The position numbers and the translations under genes are program-made. From positions 1 through 64,000 of the forward strand of contig CAZPGL010000004.1 of the NCBI GenBank assembly GCA_964586175.1: DNA of 64,000 nucleotides, in the 5' to 3' direction. Origin of the DNA: CAZPGL01 sp964586175. Lineage in GTDB: Bacteria; Actinomycetota; Acidimicrobiia; Acidimicrobiales; MedAcidi-G1. The notes under the pieces were generated by a model. The model did not search any database and was not told where the DNA came from. It worked only from the letters and a program-made list of their open reading frames with translations. Below, piece by piece: positions 27,169 through 35,324 of this stretch. Within the stretch, counting starts at the first letter, position 1, and every line of letters begins with the position of its first letter.

Positions 27169-27692
27169 CGCAGTTCCCCGCCGGTCGGCGGAGCGACCGC
27201 CGAACGTTCGAACGTCATCTGGCGCAACAGGCCGCGGGCATCCCGCCGCTGATCTTCGTCGAGATGGTCGATCAGCAGTACCCCATCGAGATGGTCGAGT
27301 TCATGCTGGAACAGCCGGGCCTCGAGCTCGTCGGCCTCGATGGACACCTCGTTGCCGTCCAGGTCGACGCCGACCAGATGGATCGTCTTGGGCCGGGTGA
27401 TCTCCCAGGACAGGCCGGGCACCGACAGGCAGCCCTCCTCGAACACCCACTCTCCGTCGGACTCGACGATTCGGGGGTTGAGCACAACCCGGGCGTCCTC
27501 GCCGTGGTCGTAGACGAAGAACCGCTTCTGGACCCCCACCTGCGGGGCGGCCAGGCCGATACCCGCCGCCTCGTACATGGTCACGAACATGTCGTCGGTC
27601 AGGCGCACCAACGCGCCATCAACGTCGGTCACGTCGGTTGCCACCTTGCGGAGCACCGGATCGCCGATCACACGGATCTCATGGGGAGCCAC
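27159..27692 (-). CDS. def: Peptide deformylase
   Basis: Metalloenzyme removing the formyl group from nascent proteins. 177 aa. All three motifs are intact: GIGLAAPQVG (about residue 43), EGCLSVPG (about 88, metal Cys) and QHELDHLDG (about 132, two metal His and the catalytic Glu). The GTG start has TAGCCT 6 nt upstream and no Shine-Dalgarno, so the mRNA is probably leaderless. It precedes fmt in the same operon, so formylation and deformylation are co-expressed. Confidence 0.97.
   Translation of the reverse strand: MAPHEIRVIGDPVLRKVATDVTDVDGALVRLTDDMFVTMYEAAGIGLAAPQVGVQKRFFVYDHGEDARVVLNPRIVESDGEWVFEEGCLSVPGLSWEITRPKTIHLVGVDLDGNEVSIEADELEARLFQHELDHLDGVLLIDHLDEDQRRDARGLLRQMTFERSAVAPPTGGELRLL
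27174..27179 (-). promoter_or_regulatory. Possible Shine-Dalgarno for fmt
   Basis: GGGGAA inside the end of def lies 5 nt upstream of the ATT codon at 27168 and 14 nt upstream of ATC 27159. The spacing favours ATT among the non-canonical candidates, but the match to anti-Shine-Dalgarno is only moderate. Confidence 0.4.
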
Positions 27693-27698
27693 GCGGCA

Positions 27699-27708
27699 AG
27701 GCTACCGT
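27699..27708. promoter_or_regulatory. Overlapping divergent -10 elements, def and methyltransferase
   Basis: AGGCTACCGT contains TAGCCT on minus (27704-27699, 6 nt before the def GTG) and TACCGT on plus (27703-27708, 7 nt before the methyltransferase ATG). They share the central TA. Only 23 bp separate the two start codons, so both mRNAs must be leaderless or nearly so. Confidence 0.6.
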
Positions 27709-27715
27709 CGGAGGC

Positions 27716-28339
27716 ATGGACGCCTCGGACCAGCACTACTGGACGGCCCGGCCCGACGCACCGTCCCGGCCGGGTCGGGTGGAGTTGCTGCTCCCCGACG
27801 TGCACCTCACCCTCTCCACCGACCGCGGGGTGTTCTCCGCCGACCACATCGACCGGGGCACCCGGTTCCTGCTCATGGACGGACCGCCCCCCCGCCCCGA
27901 CGCCGCCGAACTGGTCGACCTGGGCTGCGGCTACGGGCCCATCGCCTGCACCCTGGCCCGACGCCACCCCGACGCCCGGGTATGGGCCGTCGACACCAAC
28001 CAGCGGGCCCTCGACCTGTGTCGAACCAACGCCGACGCCGCCGGGCTCGACAACGTGGTCGCCATCGACCCCGACGGCGTGCCCGACGACCTCGTCGTCG
28101 ACGCCCTGTGGTCGAACCCGCCGATCCGGATCGGCAAGCCGGCGCTGCATGCCCTGCTGGCCGCCTGGCTGGGCCGGCTGGCCCCCGCCGGTGCCGCCCA
28201 CCTGGTCGTGCAGCGGCACCTGGGGGCCGACTCGCTGGCCCGCTGGCTGACCGCCGAAGGATGGACCACCACCCGGCGCGGCTCCCACAAGGGGTTCCGG
28301 CTCCTCGACGTTGCCCCGGCTCCGGCCCCCGCTTCATGA
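27716..28339 (+). CDS. RsmC-like class I methyltransferase
   Basis: 207 aa. MTS (methyltransferase small) domain: LVDLGCGYGPIACTLARRHP binds SAM (about residues 64-83), and ALWSNPPIRIGK is the NPP(Y/F)-type catalytic motif of exocyclic-amine methylases such as RsmC (16S m2G1207). The first 60 residues resemble the short pre-domain found in single-domain actinobacterial members. GGAGG is only 1 nt before the ATG, too close to act normally. Its stop overlaps the next start (ATGA). The RNA target is inferred only. Confidence 0.88.
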   Translation: MDASDQHYWTARPDAPSRPGRVELLLPDVHLTLSTDRGVFSADHIDRGTRFLLMDGPPPRPDAAELVDLGCGYGPIACTLARRHPDARVWAVDTNQRALDLCRTNADAAGLDNVVAIDPDGVPDDLVVDALWSNPPIRIGKPALHALLAAWLGRLAPAGAAHLVVQRHLGADSLARWLTAEGWTTTRRGSHKGFRLLDVAPAPAPAS

Positions 28340-28854
28340 AGAACCTCGACGGCACCGGGCTCAAGCGGTTGCACCGGGACTGGCGACGCCGGGCCGACCT
28401 GGACGTCGCCCTCCTCCTCGACAGCGTGCAGACCCCCTACAACGTGGGTGCCATTCTGCGGACCGCCGCCGCCTACCGGGTAGCCCACCTGTGGCTGGTC
28501 GGTGCGACGGCCCCACCGACCCACGCCAAGACCGCCAAGACAGCCCTGGGAACCTCCCGCTACCTGACCTGGACGACGTGCGAAAGCGCCGACGAGGCGG
28601 TCGCCGACGTCGCGGTCGCCGGATACTCGCTCGTCGGCATCGAGCTGGCCGACGGGGCGGTGCCCCTCCATGAGCTGGCATACCCCAGCCGGGTGTGCCT
28701 GGCCGTGGGCCACGAGGACCGCGGGCTGTCGACGACGGTGCTCGACGCCTGCGACGCGGTGGGCTTCATCCCACAGCTGGGGAAGGTGGGCAGCCTCAAC
28801 GTCGGCACGGCCACGGGCATCGCCCTCTACGAGGTGCACAGACGGGCTTGGTGA
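28336..28854 (+). CDS. SpoU-family RNA methyltransferase
   Basis: 172 aa, a minimal SPOUT domain without the N-terminal substrate domain of the other SpoU gene at 19 kb. Motif 1 is LLLDSVQTPYNVGAILRTAAA (residues 28-48), motif 2 is LAVGHEDRGLS, and motif 3 is PQLGKVGSLNVGTATGIALY. The size is close to TrmL/TrmH-minimal enzymes that methylate the tRNA anticodon loop, but the target is not determinable. It is co-translated with the RsmC-like gene, giving a two-gene RNA-modification unit. Confidence 0.9.
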   Translation: MKNLDGTGLKRLHRDWRRRADLDVALLLDSVQTPYNVGAILRTAAAYRVAHLWLVGATAPPTHAKTAKTALGTSRYLTWTTCESADEAVADVAVAGYSLVGIELADGAVPLHELAYPSRVCLAVGHEDRGLSTTVLDACDAVGFIPQLGKVGSLNVGTATGIALYEVHRRAW

Positions 28855-28872
28855 CCGGTCGCCGGCCCACCA

Positions 28873-30702
28873 TCACGAACGGTGCGGATCCACCTCGATG
28901 CGCAGCCGTCCAGCCGGTCGCTCCACGGCAGCCAGGACGTCGGCCAGCCGCCCGGGATCAGGGGCCCGGACCAGCCAGGCACCGTCACGGGGACCCAACA
29001 CGTCGATCCCCGACGGCCGACCCAGGCGGCGGACGAACTCGGCGGCCTCAGGACCCGACACCTGGGCCAGGGCGCTGAACGGCGGCAAATCGAGCACGCG
29101 GCGACGGGCCGACTCCTCGGCAACCAGTCGGCCTGGGTCGGCGTGGAGCGCCGCCTGGAGCACCTCGTGGTCGGGCTGCCGTGTCTGCACCACCAGGCGA
29201 CCGCCGTCGGCCCGGCACCCCAGCAGGCGAGCGGCCCGCACGAGGAGGGCCATGGCCTGCTCGGCGGCTCGCGTCCGGGGGGCCAGCAGCTCCTGGTCGA
29301 ACTCGAGGAACACCACCCGGGCCGCCCGGTCGACCCGGTGCAGCACCGCTTCGGTGCCCACGAGCAGGGCGGCACCGTCGATGTCACGGGCGCTGGTGTC
29401 GGCGGTGACCTCGACGGCGGGCCTTCCCGCCAGGGCCTCGAGCTCCTCCCGGACCCTGGCCACCCCGGCCCGCAGGTTCTTGAACGCCATCGACCCGCAG
29501 GCCGGACACACCACCGGTCGGAGGGCTCCGTCCACCGGACAGGTGAACACATCGTCCTCCGCCTGGGCGAGCGGTACCTGATGCTCGTCACAACGGGCCA
29601 GCTCACCGCATTCCCGACACGCCAACAGCCTTGACCGGCCCTTGCGGTTCAACACGCACACCACCGGGTCGCCCTGCTCCCCGCGGATCACCGGCACCAG
29701 GGGGTCGCTGAACAACCCGCCGCGGACCGGATCGTCGGACCGCCGGTCCACCAGGTCGACGACCGGCCAGCCGGCCCGCTCGTCACTCCGCGACGGCACC
29801 AGCAGCTCACCCCAGGCCAGTGCCTCCAGGGTTGGTGTCGACGAGGTCAGCACACAGGGAACACCGGCTCGGCGGGCCCGCTCCGCGGCCACATCCCTGG
29901 CGTGCCAGGTGGGCGACCGCCCCTCCCGGTGGGACTCGTCGTGCTCGTCCACCACGATGACCGCCGCCAGATCGGCCACCGGACCGAAGGCCGCCGTCCG
30001 GGCGCCGATCACGATGCCTCCCGCGGCCGCCCGGGCCCAGCCGTCGGGGAGCAGGGCGACCGGAAGCCCCGTGCGCCGGACACGCAGGGCCAGGCGGCGG
30101 GCCATCGCAGTCGTCGGCACCACGACCAGGGTGTCGCCCCGCCGCGTCCCCTCCAGGATCAGCGGCACCACGTCGGCATCCGGGGGGAGGCGAACCACCG
30201 TGCGGGGGTACTCCAACGCTCGGACCGCCCAGGTCGTGACGGAGGACGGCACGGGGACGGGGCGCGGCGGGGCTGGGAGGTGATCGACGTTGGTCGGCGG
30301 CGACGCCGAGGTCAGGACGTGTTGTAGCCGTCCGGCCCACCGGTGGGCGGCCCACCGGGCCAGGTCGAGGACCTCGGCCGACGGACCATGACCGCTGAGC
30401 TTGGCCAGCGGCCGGAGCTCGACCCCCGCCGGCGGGGTGACGTGGTCGGCGACCACCCAGCCCCCGACCCGCCGTCCGGCCAGCACGACCCGTACCCGGC
30501 TCCCGACCTGCAGCCGCTCCCCCCGACCGTCGGCCGCCCACGATTCGGGAACGACGTAGTCGAAGGCCCGGTCGATGGCCGCCACGTCAGGCAGGACCCG
30601 CACGACCCGGCCGGCCGGCGTCGCATCCGGTGGACCACCGGTACCGGAGGCCTCATCTTCGGCGAACGGCAGCCGACCCTGGTCAGCAGGTCCGTCGCCC
30701 AC
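28873..30702 (-). CDS. priA: Primosomal protein N' (PriA), helicase-degenerate
   Basis: 609 aa. The N-terminal DNA-binding domain (VVRVLPDVAAIDRAFDYVVP) is clear. The expected Walker A is missing: the region reads EGTRRGDTLVVVPTTA with no GKT. The DEEH-box is reduced to VDEHDESHREG. Several zinc-binding cysteines remain (CRECGELARCDEH, CPVDG, CPACGS). This pattern is known for actinobacterial PriA, which is thought to lack helicase activity and act in primosome assembly. The GTG at 30702, 10 nt after metK, was chosen over upstream frame running opposite real sequence. It ends convergently 18 nt from the plus-strand methylase. Confidence 0.92.
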   Translation of the reverse strand: MGDGPADQGRLPFAEDEASGTGGPPDATPAGRVVRVLPDVAAIDRAFDYVVPESWAADGRGERLQVGSRVRVVLAGRRVGGWVVADHVTPPAGVELRPLAKLSGHGPSAEVLDLARWAAHRWAGRLQHVLTSASPPTNVDHLPAPPRPVPVPSSVTTWAVRALEYPRTVVRLPPDADVVPLILEGTRRGDTLVVVPTTAMARRLALRVRRTGLPVALLPDGWARAAAGGIVIGARTAAFGPVADLAAVIVVDEHDESHREGRSPTWHARDVAAERARRAGVPCVLTSSTPTLEALAWGELLVPSRSDERAGWPVVDLVDRRSDDPVRGGLFSDPLVPVIRGEQGDPVVCVLNRKGRSRLLACRECGELARCDEHQVPLAQAEDDVFTCPVDGALRPVVCPACGSMAFKNLRAGVARVREELEALAGRPAVEVTADTSARDIDGAALLVGTEAVLHRVDRAARVVFLEFDQELLAPRTRAAEQAMALLVRAARLLGCRADGGRLVVQTRQPDHEVLQAALHADPGRLVAEESARRRVLDLPPFSALAQVSGPEAAEFVRRLGRPSGIDVLGPRDGAWLVRAPDPGRLADVLAAVERPAGRLRIEVDPHRS

Positions 30703-30712
30703 GGCGACCGGC

Positions 30713-31909
30713 TCAGCCCAGATCCAGGAAGGACTGCACGTCGCCCACCCGGCTGGTGCGCTCCCACGGGAACTGGTCGCGTCCGAAGTGGCCGTAGGCC
30801 GCGGTCTCGCGGTAGATGGGCTCCTTGAGCTCGAGATCGCGGATGATGGCCGCCGGCCGCAGGTCGAAGATCTCGTGTACGCACGCTTCGATGCGCTCCG
30901 GATCGACGGCTTCGGTACCGAACGTGTCGACGAGCACCGACACCGGGCGGGCCATGCCGATGGCGTACGCCACCTGCACCTCGCAGCGCCGGGCCGCCCC
31001 CGCCGCCACCAGGTTCTTGGCCACCCACCGGGTGGCGTAGGCCGCCGAACGGTCGACCTTGGACGGATCCTTGCCGGAGAAGGCCCCACCGCCATGACGG
31101 GCCATCCCCCCGTACGTGTCGACGATGATCTTGCGGCCGGTCAGCCCGGCGTCGCCCACCGGGCCGCCGATCACGAACCGGCCCGTCGGGTTGATGTGGA
31201 CCTCGAAGTCGTCGTCCGCGAACTGTTCGGGAATGACCGGCCGCACGACCTGCTCGATGAGGTCGGGGCGGATCATCGAATCGCGGTCGATGCCGTCGTT
31301 GTGCTGGGTGGACACGAGCACGGTGCGCAGACGAACCGGACGGTCGTCCTCGTAGTCGAAGGTGACCTGGGTCTTGGCGTCGGGCCGCAGATACGGGATG
31401 GTGCCCGCCTTGCGGACCGAGGCGTGCCGTTCGGCCATCCGATGGGCCAGATGGATGGGCAGCGGCATCAGGGCGTCGGTCTCGTCGCAGGCGTAGCCGA
31501 ACATCATCCCCTGGTCGCCAGCCCCCTGGCGGTCGAGATGGTCCTCCTCACCCGAGGTTCCCGAACGGACCTCCTCGGAGTCGTCGACACCCTGGGCGAT
31601 GTCAGACGACTGGGCGTCCAGGCACACCATGACCCCGCAGGTCTCGCCGTCGAACCCGAAGTCCTCGCGGTCGTAGCCGATGCCCTTGATGGTGGACCGG
31701 ACGGTCGCCGGAATGTCGACGTAGCCGTTGCAGGTGACCTCGCCAGCGACGACGACCAGCCCGGTGGTGACCATGGTCTCGCAGGCCACCCGGCTGTCCG
31801 CGTCCTTGGACAGCATGGCGTCGAGGATGGCGTCGGAGATCTGGTCGGCCATCTTGTCGGGGTGACCCTCGGTCACGGATTCCGAGGTGAAGGTCCAGTT
31901 CCTGCTCAC
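30713..31909 (-). CDS. metK: S-adenosylmethionine synthetase
   Basis: Makes SAM, the donor for the several methyltransferases in this window. 398 aa. The ATP/methionine motifs are intact: SESVTEGHPDK (residues 9-19), GAGDQGMMFGYA (about 126-137) and GGGAFSGKDPSKVDRS (about 272-287). The GTG start overlaps the coaBC stop by 4 nt. Confidence 0.98.
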   Translation of the reverse strand: MSRNWTFTSESVTEGHPDKMADQISDAILDAMLSKDADSRVACETMVTTGLVVVAGEVTCNGYVDIPATVRSTIKGIGYDREDFGFDGETCGVMVCLDAQSSDIAQGVDDSEEVRSGTSGEEDHLDRQGAGDQGMMFGYACDETDALMPLPIHLAHRMAERHASVRKAGTIPYLRPDAKTQVTFDYEDDRPVRLRTVLVSTQHNDGIDRDSMIRPDLIEQVVRPVIPEQFADDDFEVHINPTGRFVIGGPVGDAGLTGRKIIVDTYGGMARHGGGAFSGKDPSKVDRSAAYATRWVAKNLVAAGAARRCEVQVAYAIGMARPVSVLVDTFGTEAVDPERIEACVHEIFDLRPAAIIRDLELKEPIYRETAAYGHFGRDQFPWERTSRVGDVQSFLDLG

Positions 31910-33153
31910 TCGTCAGCTCCGTTTCCGGTCACCCGGCGGCTCCGGATCTCGATGGCGGCGTCGAAGACCGCCTCGGCGACCTGTCGCTTTCCGGTCAACG
32001 GGATGTCGACCCGACCGCCGTCGGCGTCCAGCACCACCACGGCGTTGGTTTCGTGTTCGAACCCGACACCCGGCGCCGACACGTCGTTGGCGACGATCAG
32101 GTCGGCCCCCTTGGCCGACAACTTCGACGCCGCATTGTGTACCAGATCATCGGTCTCCGCCGCGAACCCCACCAGCACCTGGTCGGGGGTGCGGCGGTCG
32201 CCGAGCGTGGCGAGGATGTCGACCGTCGCCTCCAGCCGGATCTCGGGCGGGCCGTCGCACTTCTTGAGCTTGGATGCCGACACGTCGACCGGGGTGAAGT
32301 CGGCCACGGCAGCGGCCATGACCACGAGGTCGCAGGAACCCGACCGGGACAACACGGCCTCGGCCATCTCGGCCGCGGTGTCGACGGCCACGACCTCGAC
32401 GGCGGCATCGCCGGGCGCCCGATCCGGAACGGTCGAGATGCAGACCACCTCGGCACCACGAGCTGCGGCCTCGGCGGCCAGGGCGTGACCCTGGCGGCCC
32501 GACGACCGGTTGCCGATGTAGCGCACCGGGCAGATCGGCTCCCGGGTGCCGCCCGCGGTGACCAGCACCTTCAGCCCGGTCAGATCGGAACGGCGCTGAT
32601 CGGCACCCACCCCTCCGACGACCCGTTCGACCGCGGCCACGATGTCGACCGGGTCAGCGAGCCGGCCGGCACCGGTGTCGCCACCGGCCAGGCGTCCGTC
32701 GACCGGACCGACGATCTCGACCCCTCGGGAGGCCAGCACGGCCACGTTGTCCTGCACGGCCGCCTGCTCCCACATCTCGGTGTGCATGGCCGGGCAGACC
32801 ACGACGGGAGCCCGGGTGGCCAGCAGGGTGGCGGTCAGCAGGTCACCGGAGCGGCCGTTGCGGTAGTCGGCCAGCAGGCGGGCGGTGGCCGGACAGACGA
32901 CGACCGCGTCGGCGTTCTGGCCCAGGCGGGTGTGGGGAATCGGATGATCCTCGTCCCACAGCGACGTCTGGACCCTCTCGGAGGCCAGGGCGTCGAACGT
33001 GGCCCGGCCAATGAACTTCTGGGCACCGCCCGTGAGGACCGGGGCCACATGGGCACCGGCATCGACGAGACGCCGGCAGACGTCCACGGCCTTGTAGGCG
33101 GCGATGCCCCCGGTGACTCCGAGAACGATGCGGCGGCCGGTCAGGGCACCCAT
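31906..33153 (-). CDS. coaBC: Bifunctional phosphopantothenoylcysteine decarboxylase/synthetase
   Basis: Two coenzyme A steps. 415 aa. The N-terminal flavoprotein CoaC (about 1-180) begins GRRIVLGVTGGIAAYKAVD, has the catalytic His in IPHTRLGQ and the substrate clamp CPAMHTEMWE. The C-terminal CoaB (about 190-415) has VTAGGTREPICPVRYIGNRS and the lysine-rich SKLKKCDG. Older names are dfp or panothenate metabolism flavoprotein. The ATG is 17 nt after rpoZ; no strong Shine-Dalgarno. Confidence 0.96.
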   Translation of the reverse strand: MGALTGRRIVLGVTGGIAAYKAVDVCRRLVDAGAHVAPVLTGGAQKFIGRATFDALASERVQTSLWDEDHPIPHTRLGQNADAVVVCPATARLLADYRNGRSGDLLTATLLATRAPVVVCPAMHTEMWEQAAVQDNVAVLASRGVEIVGPVDGRLAGGDTGAGRLADPVDIVAAVERVVGGVGADQRRSDLTGLKVLVTAGGTREPICPVRYIGNRSSGRQGHALAAEAAARGAEVVCISTVPDRAPGDAAVEVVAVDTAAEMAEAVLSRSGSCDLVVMAAAVADFTPVDVSASKLKKCDGPPEIRLEATVDILATLGDRRTPDQVLVGFAAETDDLVHNAASKLSAKGADLIVANDVSAPGVGFEHETNAVVVLDADGGRVDIPLTGKRQVAEAVFDAAIEIRSRRVTGNGADE

Positions 33154-33170
33154 GTCACCCGCAGAAGGGT

Positions 33171-33524
33171 TCAGGCGCCCTCGTCGCCCGAATTGTCCTG
33201 CGCCTCGGGGGTCTCACCCGATTCGGCCAACTCCATGGCGGCGATGGCGGCCAGTTCCTCGTCGGTCGGCTCCGGCTCGTCAGGGGCCTCGATGAGGACG
33301 ATCTTGTCGGCGTCGATCTCCTCGAAGGCGATCGACAGCGGCTTGCGGGCCGTCGAGGTGACCTGGGGCGGCACTGAAGCACCCAGGCCCTCGCCCAACT
33401 GGCCGAAGTAGGCGTTGATCTGGCGGGCCCGCTTGGAGCTCAGCGCAACGAGACGGAACTTGGATTCGGCGCGGTCGAGGAGACCCTCGATCGGCGGGCT
33501 GACCATGGTGTCGTGACCCTTCAC
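33171..33524 (-). CDS. rpoZ: RNA polymerase omega subunit
   Basis: 117 aa. The omega core IEGLLDRAESKFRLVALSSKRARQINAYF (given in two parts: IEGLLDRAESKFRL then VALSSKRARQINAYF) spans residues 12-40, followed by a stretch common in actinobacteria (RKPLSIAFEEID). The C-terminal 40 residues are acidic. GTG 33524 was chosen because GAGGGAG lies 5 nt upstream; the ATG at 33506 has none. A TACCGT about 60 nt upstream may be its promoter. Confidence 0.95.
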   Translation of the reverse strand: MKGHDTMVSPPIEGLLDRAESKFRLVALSSKRARQINAYFGQLGEGLGASVPPQVTSTARKPLSIAFEEIDADKIVLIEAPDEPEPTDEELAAIAAMELAESGETPEAQDNSGDEGA

Positions 33525-33585
33525 GGGTGCTCCCTCGAAACCTTGACGGCGAATCGACGCTGGACAGCGCCTTGAACAGCGCCCC

Positions 33586-33591
33586 ACGGTA
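33586..33591 (-). promoter_or_regulatory. Candidate -10 (TACCGT) for rpoZ
   Basis: TACCGT lies in the 108 bp gap between gmk and rpoZ, leaving a leader of roughly 55 nt that ends in the rpoZ Shine-Dalgarno. It has the same hexamer as the relA and RsmC-like promoters here, but no clear -35. Confidence 0.45.
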
Positions 33592-33632
33592 CCAGCCGAA
33601 GGGGCTGATTCCTTCGAGCGGCGCGGGTGTGC

Positions 33633-34196
33633 TCAGCCCCGGCGCTCGGCGATCAGCGACCCGATGGCCGCCACCGCACCGGCCAGGTCGTCATTGACGA
33701 CCACGGTGTACCCGAGCATCTCGGCTTCGACCCGCTCGCGGACACCCTCGCTGATACGGGCCTCGGCCCGCTCGGGATCCTCGCCCCGACCGATGAGCCG
33801 GCGGCGTTGTTCGTCGACGTCGGGGGCTTCGACGAACACCAGCAGGGCGTCGGGTCGGCGATCGAGGACCTGCCGGCCCCCGGCCACGTCGATCTCGAGG
33901 ATCAGGTCACGAGGATCGTCGACATCGGGCACGGGCGTGCCGTAGAGGCGATCGAGGAACTCGTTCCATTCGAGGAACCCGCCGGCGTCCCGGTGGGCCA
34001 GAAACGCCGCCCGGTCGACGAAGACGTAGGCGTCAGGCGCTTCGTCGGGCCGAGGACTGCGGGTGGTCCACGATCGGCTGAGCGCCAGACGGTCGTCGCC
34101 GGCCACCAAGCGGTCGGCGATGGTGCCCTTGCCGACCCCGCCGGGTCCGGACACCACGACCAGCAGCGGTCGACCGGTGCCGGCCTCCGAGGCCAC
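33633..34196 (-). CDS. gmk: Guanylate kinase
   Basis: GMP to GDP. 187 aa. The P-loop reads SGPGGVGKGT (residues 16-25), with Gly in place of the usual Ser/Thr after the Lys, as in many actinobacterial enzymes. The GMP-binding block SRSWTTRSPRPDE follows (about 40-52), and the LID region RLIGRGEDPERAEARI is present. The GTG start lies 7 nt after the mIHF gene. Order mihF-gmk-rpoZ is conserved in actinobacteria. Confidence 0.97.
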   Translation of the reverse strand: MASEAGTGRPLLVVVSGPGGVGKGTIADRLVAGDDRLALSRSWTTRSPRPDEAPDAYVFVDRAAFLAHRDAGGFLEWNEFLDRLYGTPVPDVDDPRDLILEIDVAGGRQVLDRRPDALLVFVEAPDVDEQRRRLIGRGEDPERAEARISEGVRERVEAEMLGYTVVVNDDLAGAVAAIGSLIAERRG

Positions 34197-34203
34197 CGAT
34201 GCC

Positions 34204-34518
34204 TCAGTCGAAACGGGACAACAGGTCGGCCCGCTGGTTGGCGCCGAGCCCGCGGAGCCGACGGCTCTCGCTGATGCCGATCTCTTCCATGGTGCGCCGA
34301 GCCTTCACCTTGCCCAACTTGGGCAGCGACTCGAGCACCGCCACCACCTTCATCTTGGCGACGATCGGATCGCCATCGGCCCGGTCCAGCAACTCGGACA
34401 GGGTGAGCGACCCCATCTTCAAGCGTTCCTTGATCTCGGCGCGGACCCTGCGGGCCTCAGCGGCCTTGGCCAGCGCGGCCCGTCGTTGTTCATCGGTGAG
34501 TTCGGGTAGTCCAGCCAT
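34204..34518 (-). CDS. mihF: Actinobacterial integration host factor (mIHF)
   Basis: Nucleoid-associated DNA-binding protein, 104 aa, unrelated in fold to E. coli IHF. It has the family features LPELTDEQRRAALAKAAEAR near the start, a central KMKVVAVLESLPKLGKVKAR helix-turn segment and the end RRLRGLGANQRADLLSRF. It would bend DNA and influence supercoiling. ATG 34518 is chosen over ATG 34530 because TATGGT ends 7 nt before it, suggesting a leaderless mRNA. Confidence 0.95.
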   Translation of the reverse strand: MAGLPELTDEQRRAALAKAAEARRVRAEIKERLKMGSLTLSELLDRADGDPIVAKMKVVAVLESLPKLGKVKARRTMEEIGISESRRLRGLGANQRADLLSRFD

Positions 34519-34525
34519 AGGCGGC

Positions 34526-34531
34526 ACCATA
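34526..34531 (-). promoter_or_regulatory. -10 element (TATGGT) of mihF
   Basis: TATGGT ends 7 nt before the mihF ATG. TTCCAC at the expected -35 distance (34554-34549) is a fair match. It would drive mihF-gmk apart from the pyrimidine genes. Confidence 0.6.
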
Positions 34532-34571
34532 GTTCGACCCACCCCGTCGTGGAAGCGATCGACGCAGCCGG

Positions 34572-35324
34572 TCAGCCGAGCAGGTGCCCGACCAGGTCAG
34601 CGGCGGCCAGGATCGGCTCGGCCGCCGCGGTGACGGCCCGTCCGATCACCAGATGGTCGGCACCGTCGTCGATGGCCTGATGGGGCGTGGCGACCCGGGC
34701 CTGGTCGTGCATGTCACCACCCGGCATCCGGGTCCCGGGCACCACCCGGACCAACCGGTCGGCCCAGGGCGCCGTGACCGGCAGATCCGGCGCGGCGCAG
34801 ATGATGCCGGCACAGCCCGTGTCAGCGGCCAGGGCCGCCCGAGCCTCGAGGTCGGCCACGGTCGCCGTCGTGTCGCTGGTGAGCACAGTGACCCCGAGGA
34901 CGCCGGGCGGTGTCCCTTCGAGACCTTCGGCGCCCTCGGTCAGCCCCTCGACGGCCGCCCGGAGCATGTCGGGCCCACCCGAGGTGTGCACCGTCAACCA
35001 GCGGGCACCCAACGAACCCACCACCCGGGCCGCCTTGCGGACCGTGGTCGGAATGTCATGCAGCTTCAGGTCGACGAACACGTCCCATCCGTCGGACACG
35101 AAGCCGGCCACGACATCAGGGCCGACGGCGGTGTAGAGCTCGAGCCCGACCTTGACCGTCCCGAAGAACGGATCCAGGTTGGCGGCCAGACGTCGGGCCG
35201 CGACCACGTCGTCGACATCGAGCGCCAGCATGAGCCGGGAGCGGACCTCGGCGGGCACCTCCCCCTCGTCGTCCAGGTCGTCCAGGTCGTCCAGGGGATC
35301 GCCGGTCGGCGGTTGGTCAGTCAT
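34572..35324 (-). CDS. pyrF: Orotidine 5'-phosphate decarboxylase
   Basis: Last step to UMP. 250 aa TIM barrel. DLKLHDIPTTV (about residues 83-93) carries the catalytic Lys-Asp pairs, and VVPGTRMPGGDMHDQ is the phosphate-binding loop. It belongs to the short E. coli-like class, unlike the mycobacterial type-2 enzyme. The first 22 residues are an acidic extension with a small Asp-Asp-Leu repeat (from a 9-bp DNA repeat). The ATG overlaps the pyrD stop by 8 nt. Confidence 0.95.
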   Translation of the reverse strand: MTDQPPTGDPLDDLDDLDDEGEVPAEVRSRLMLALDVDDVVAARRLAANLDPFFGTVKVGLELYTAVGPDVVAGFVSDGWDVFVDLKLHDIPTTVRKAARVVGSLGARWLTVHTSGGPDMLRAAVEGLTEGAEGLEGTPPGVLGVTVLTSDTTATVADLEARAALAADTGCAGIICAAPDLPVTAPWADRLVRVVPGTRMPGGDMHDQARVATPHQAIDDGADHLVIGRAVTAAAEPILAAADLVGHLLG

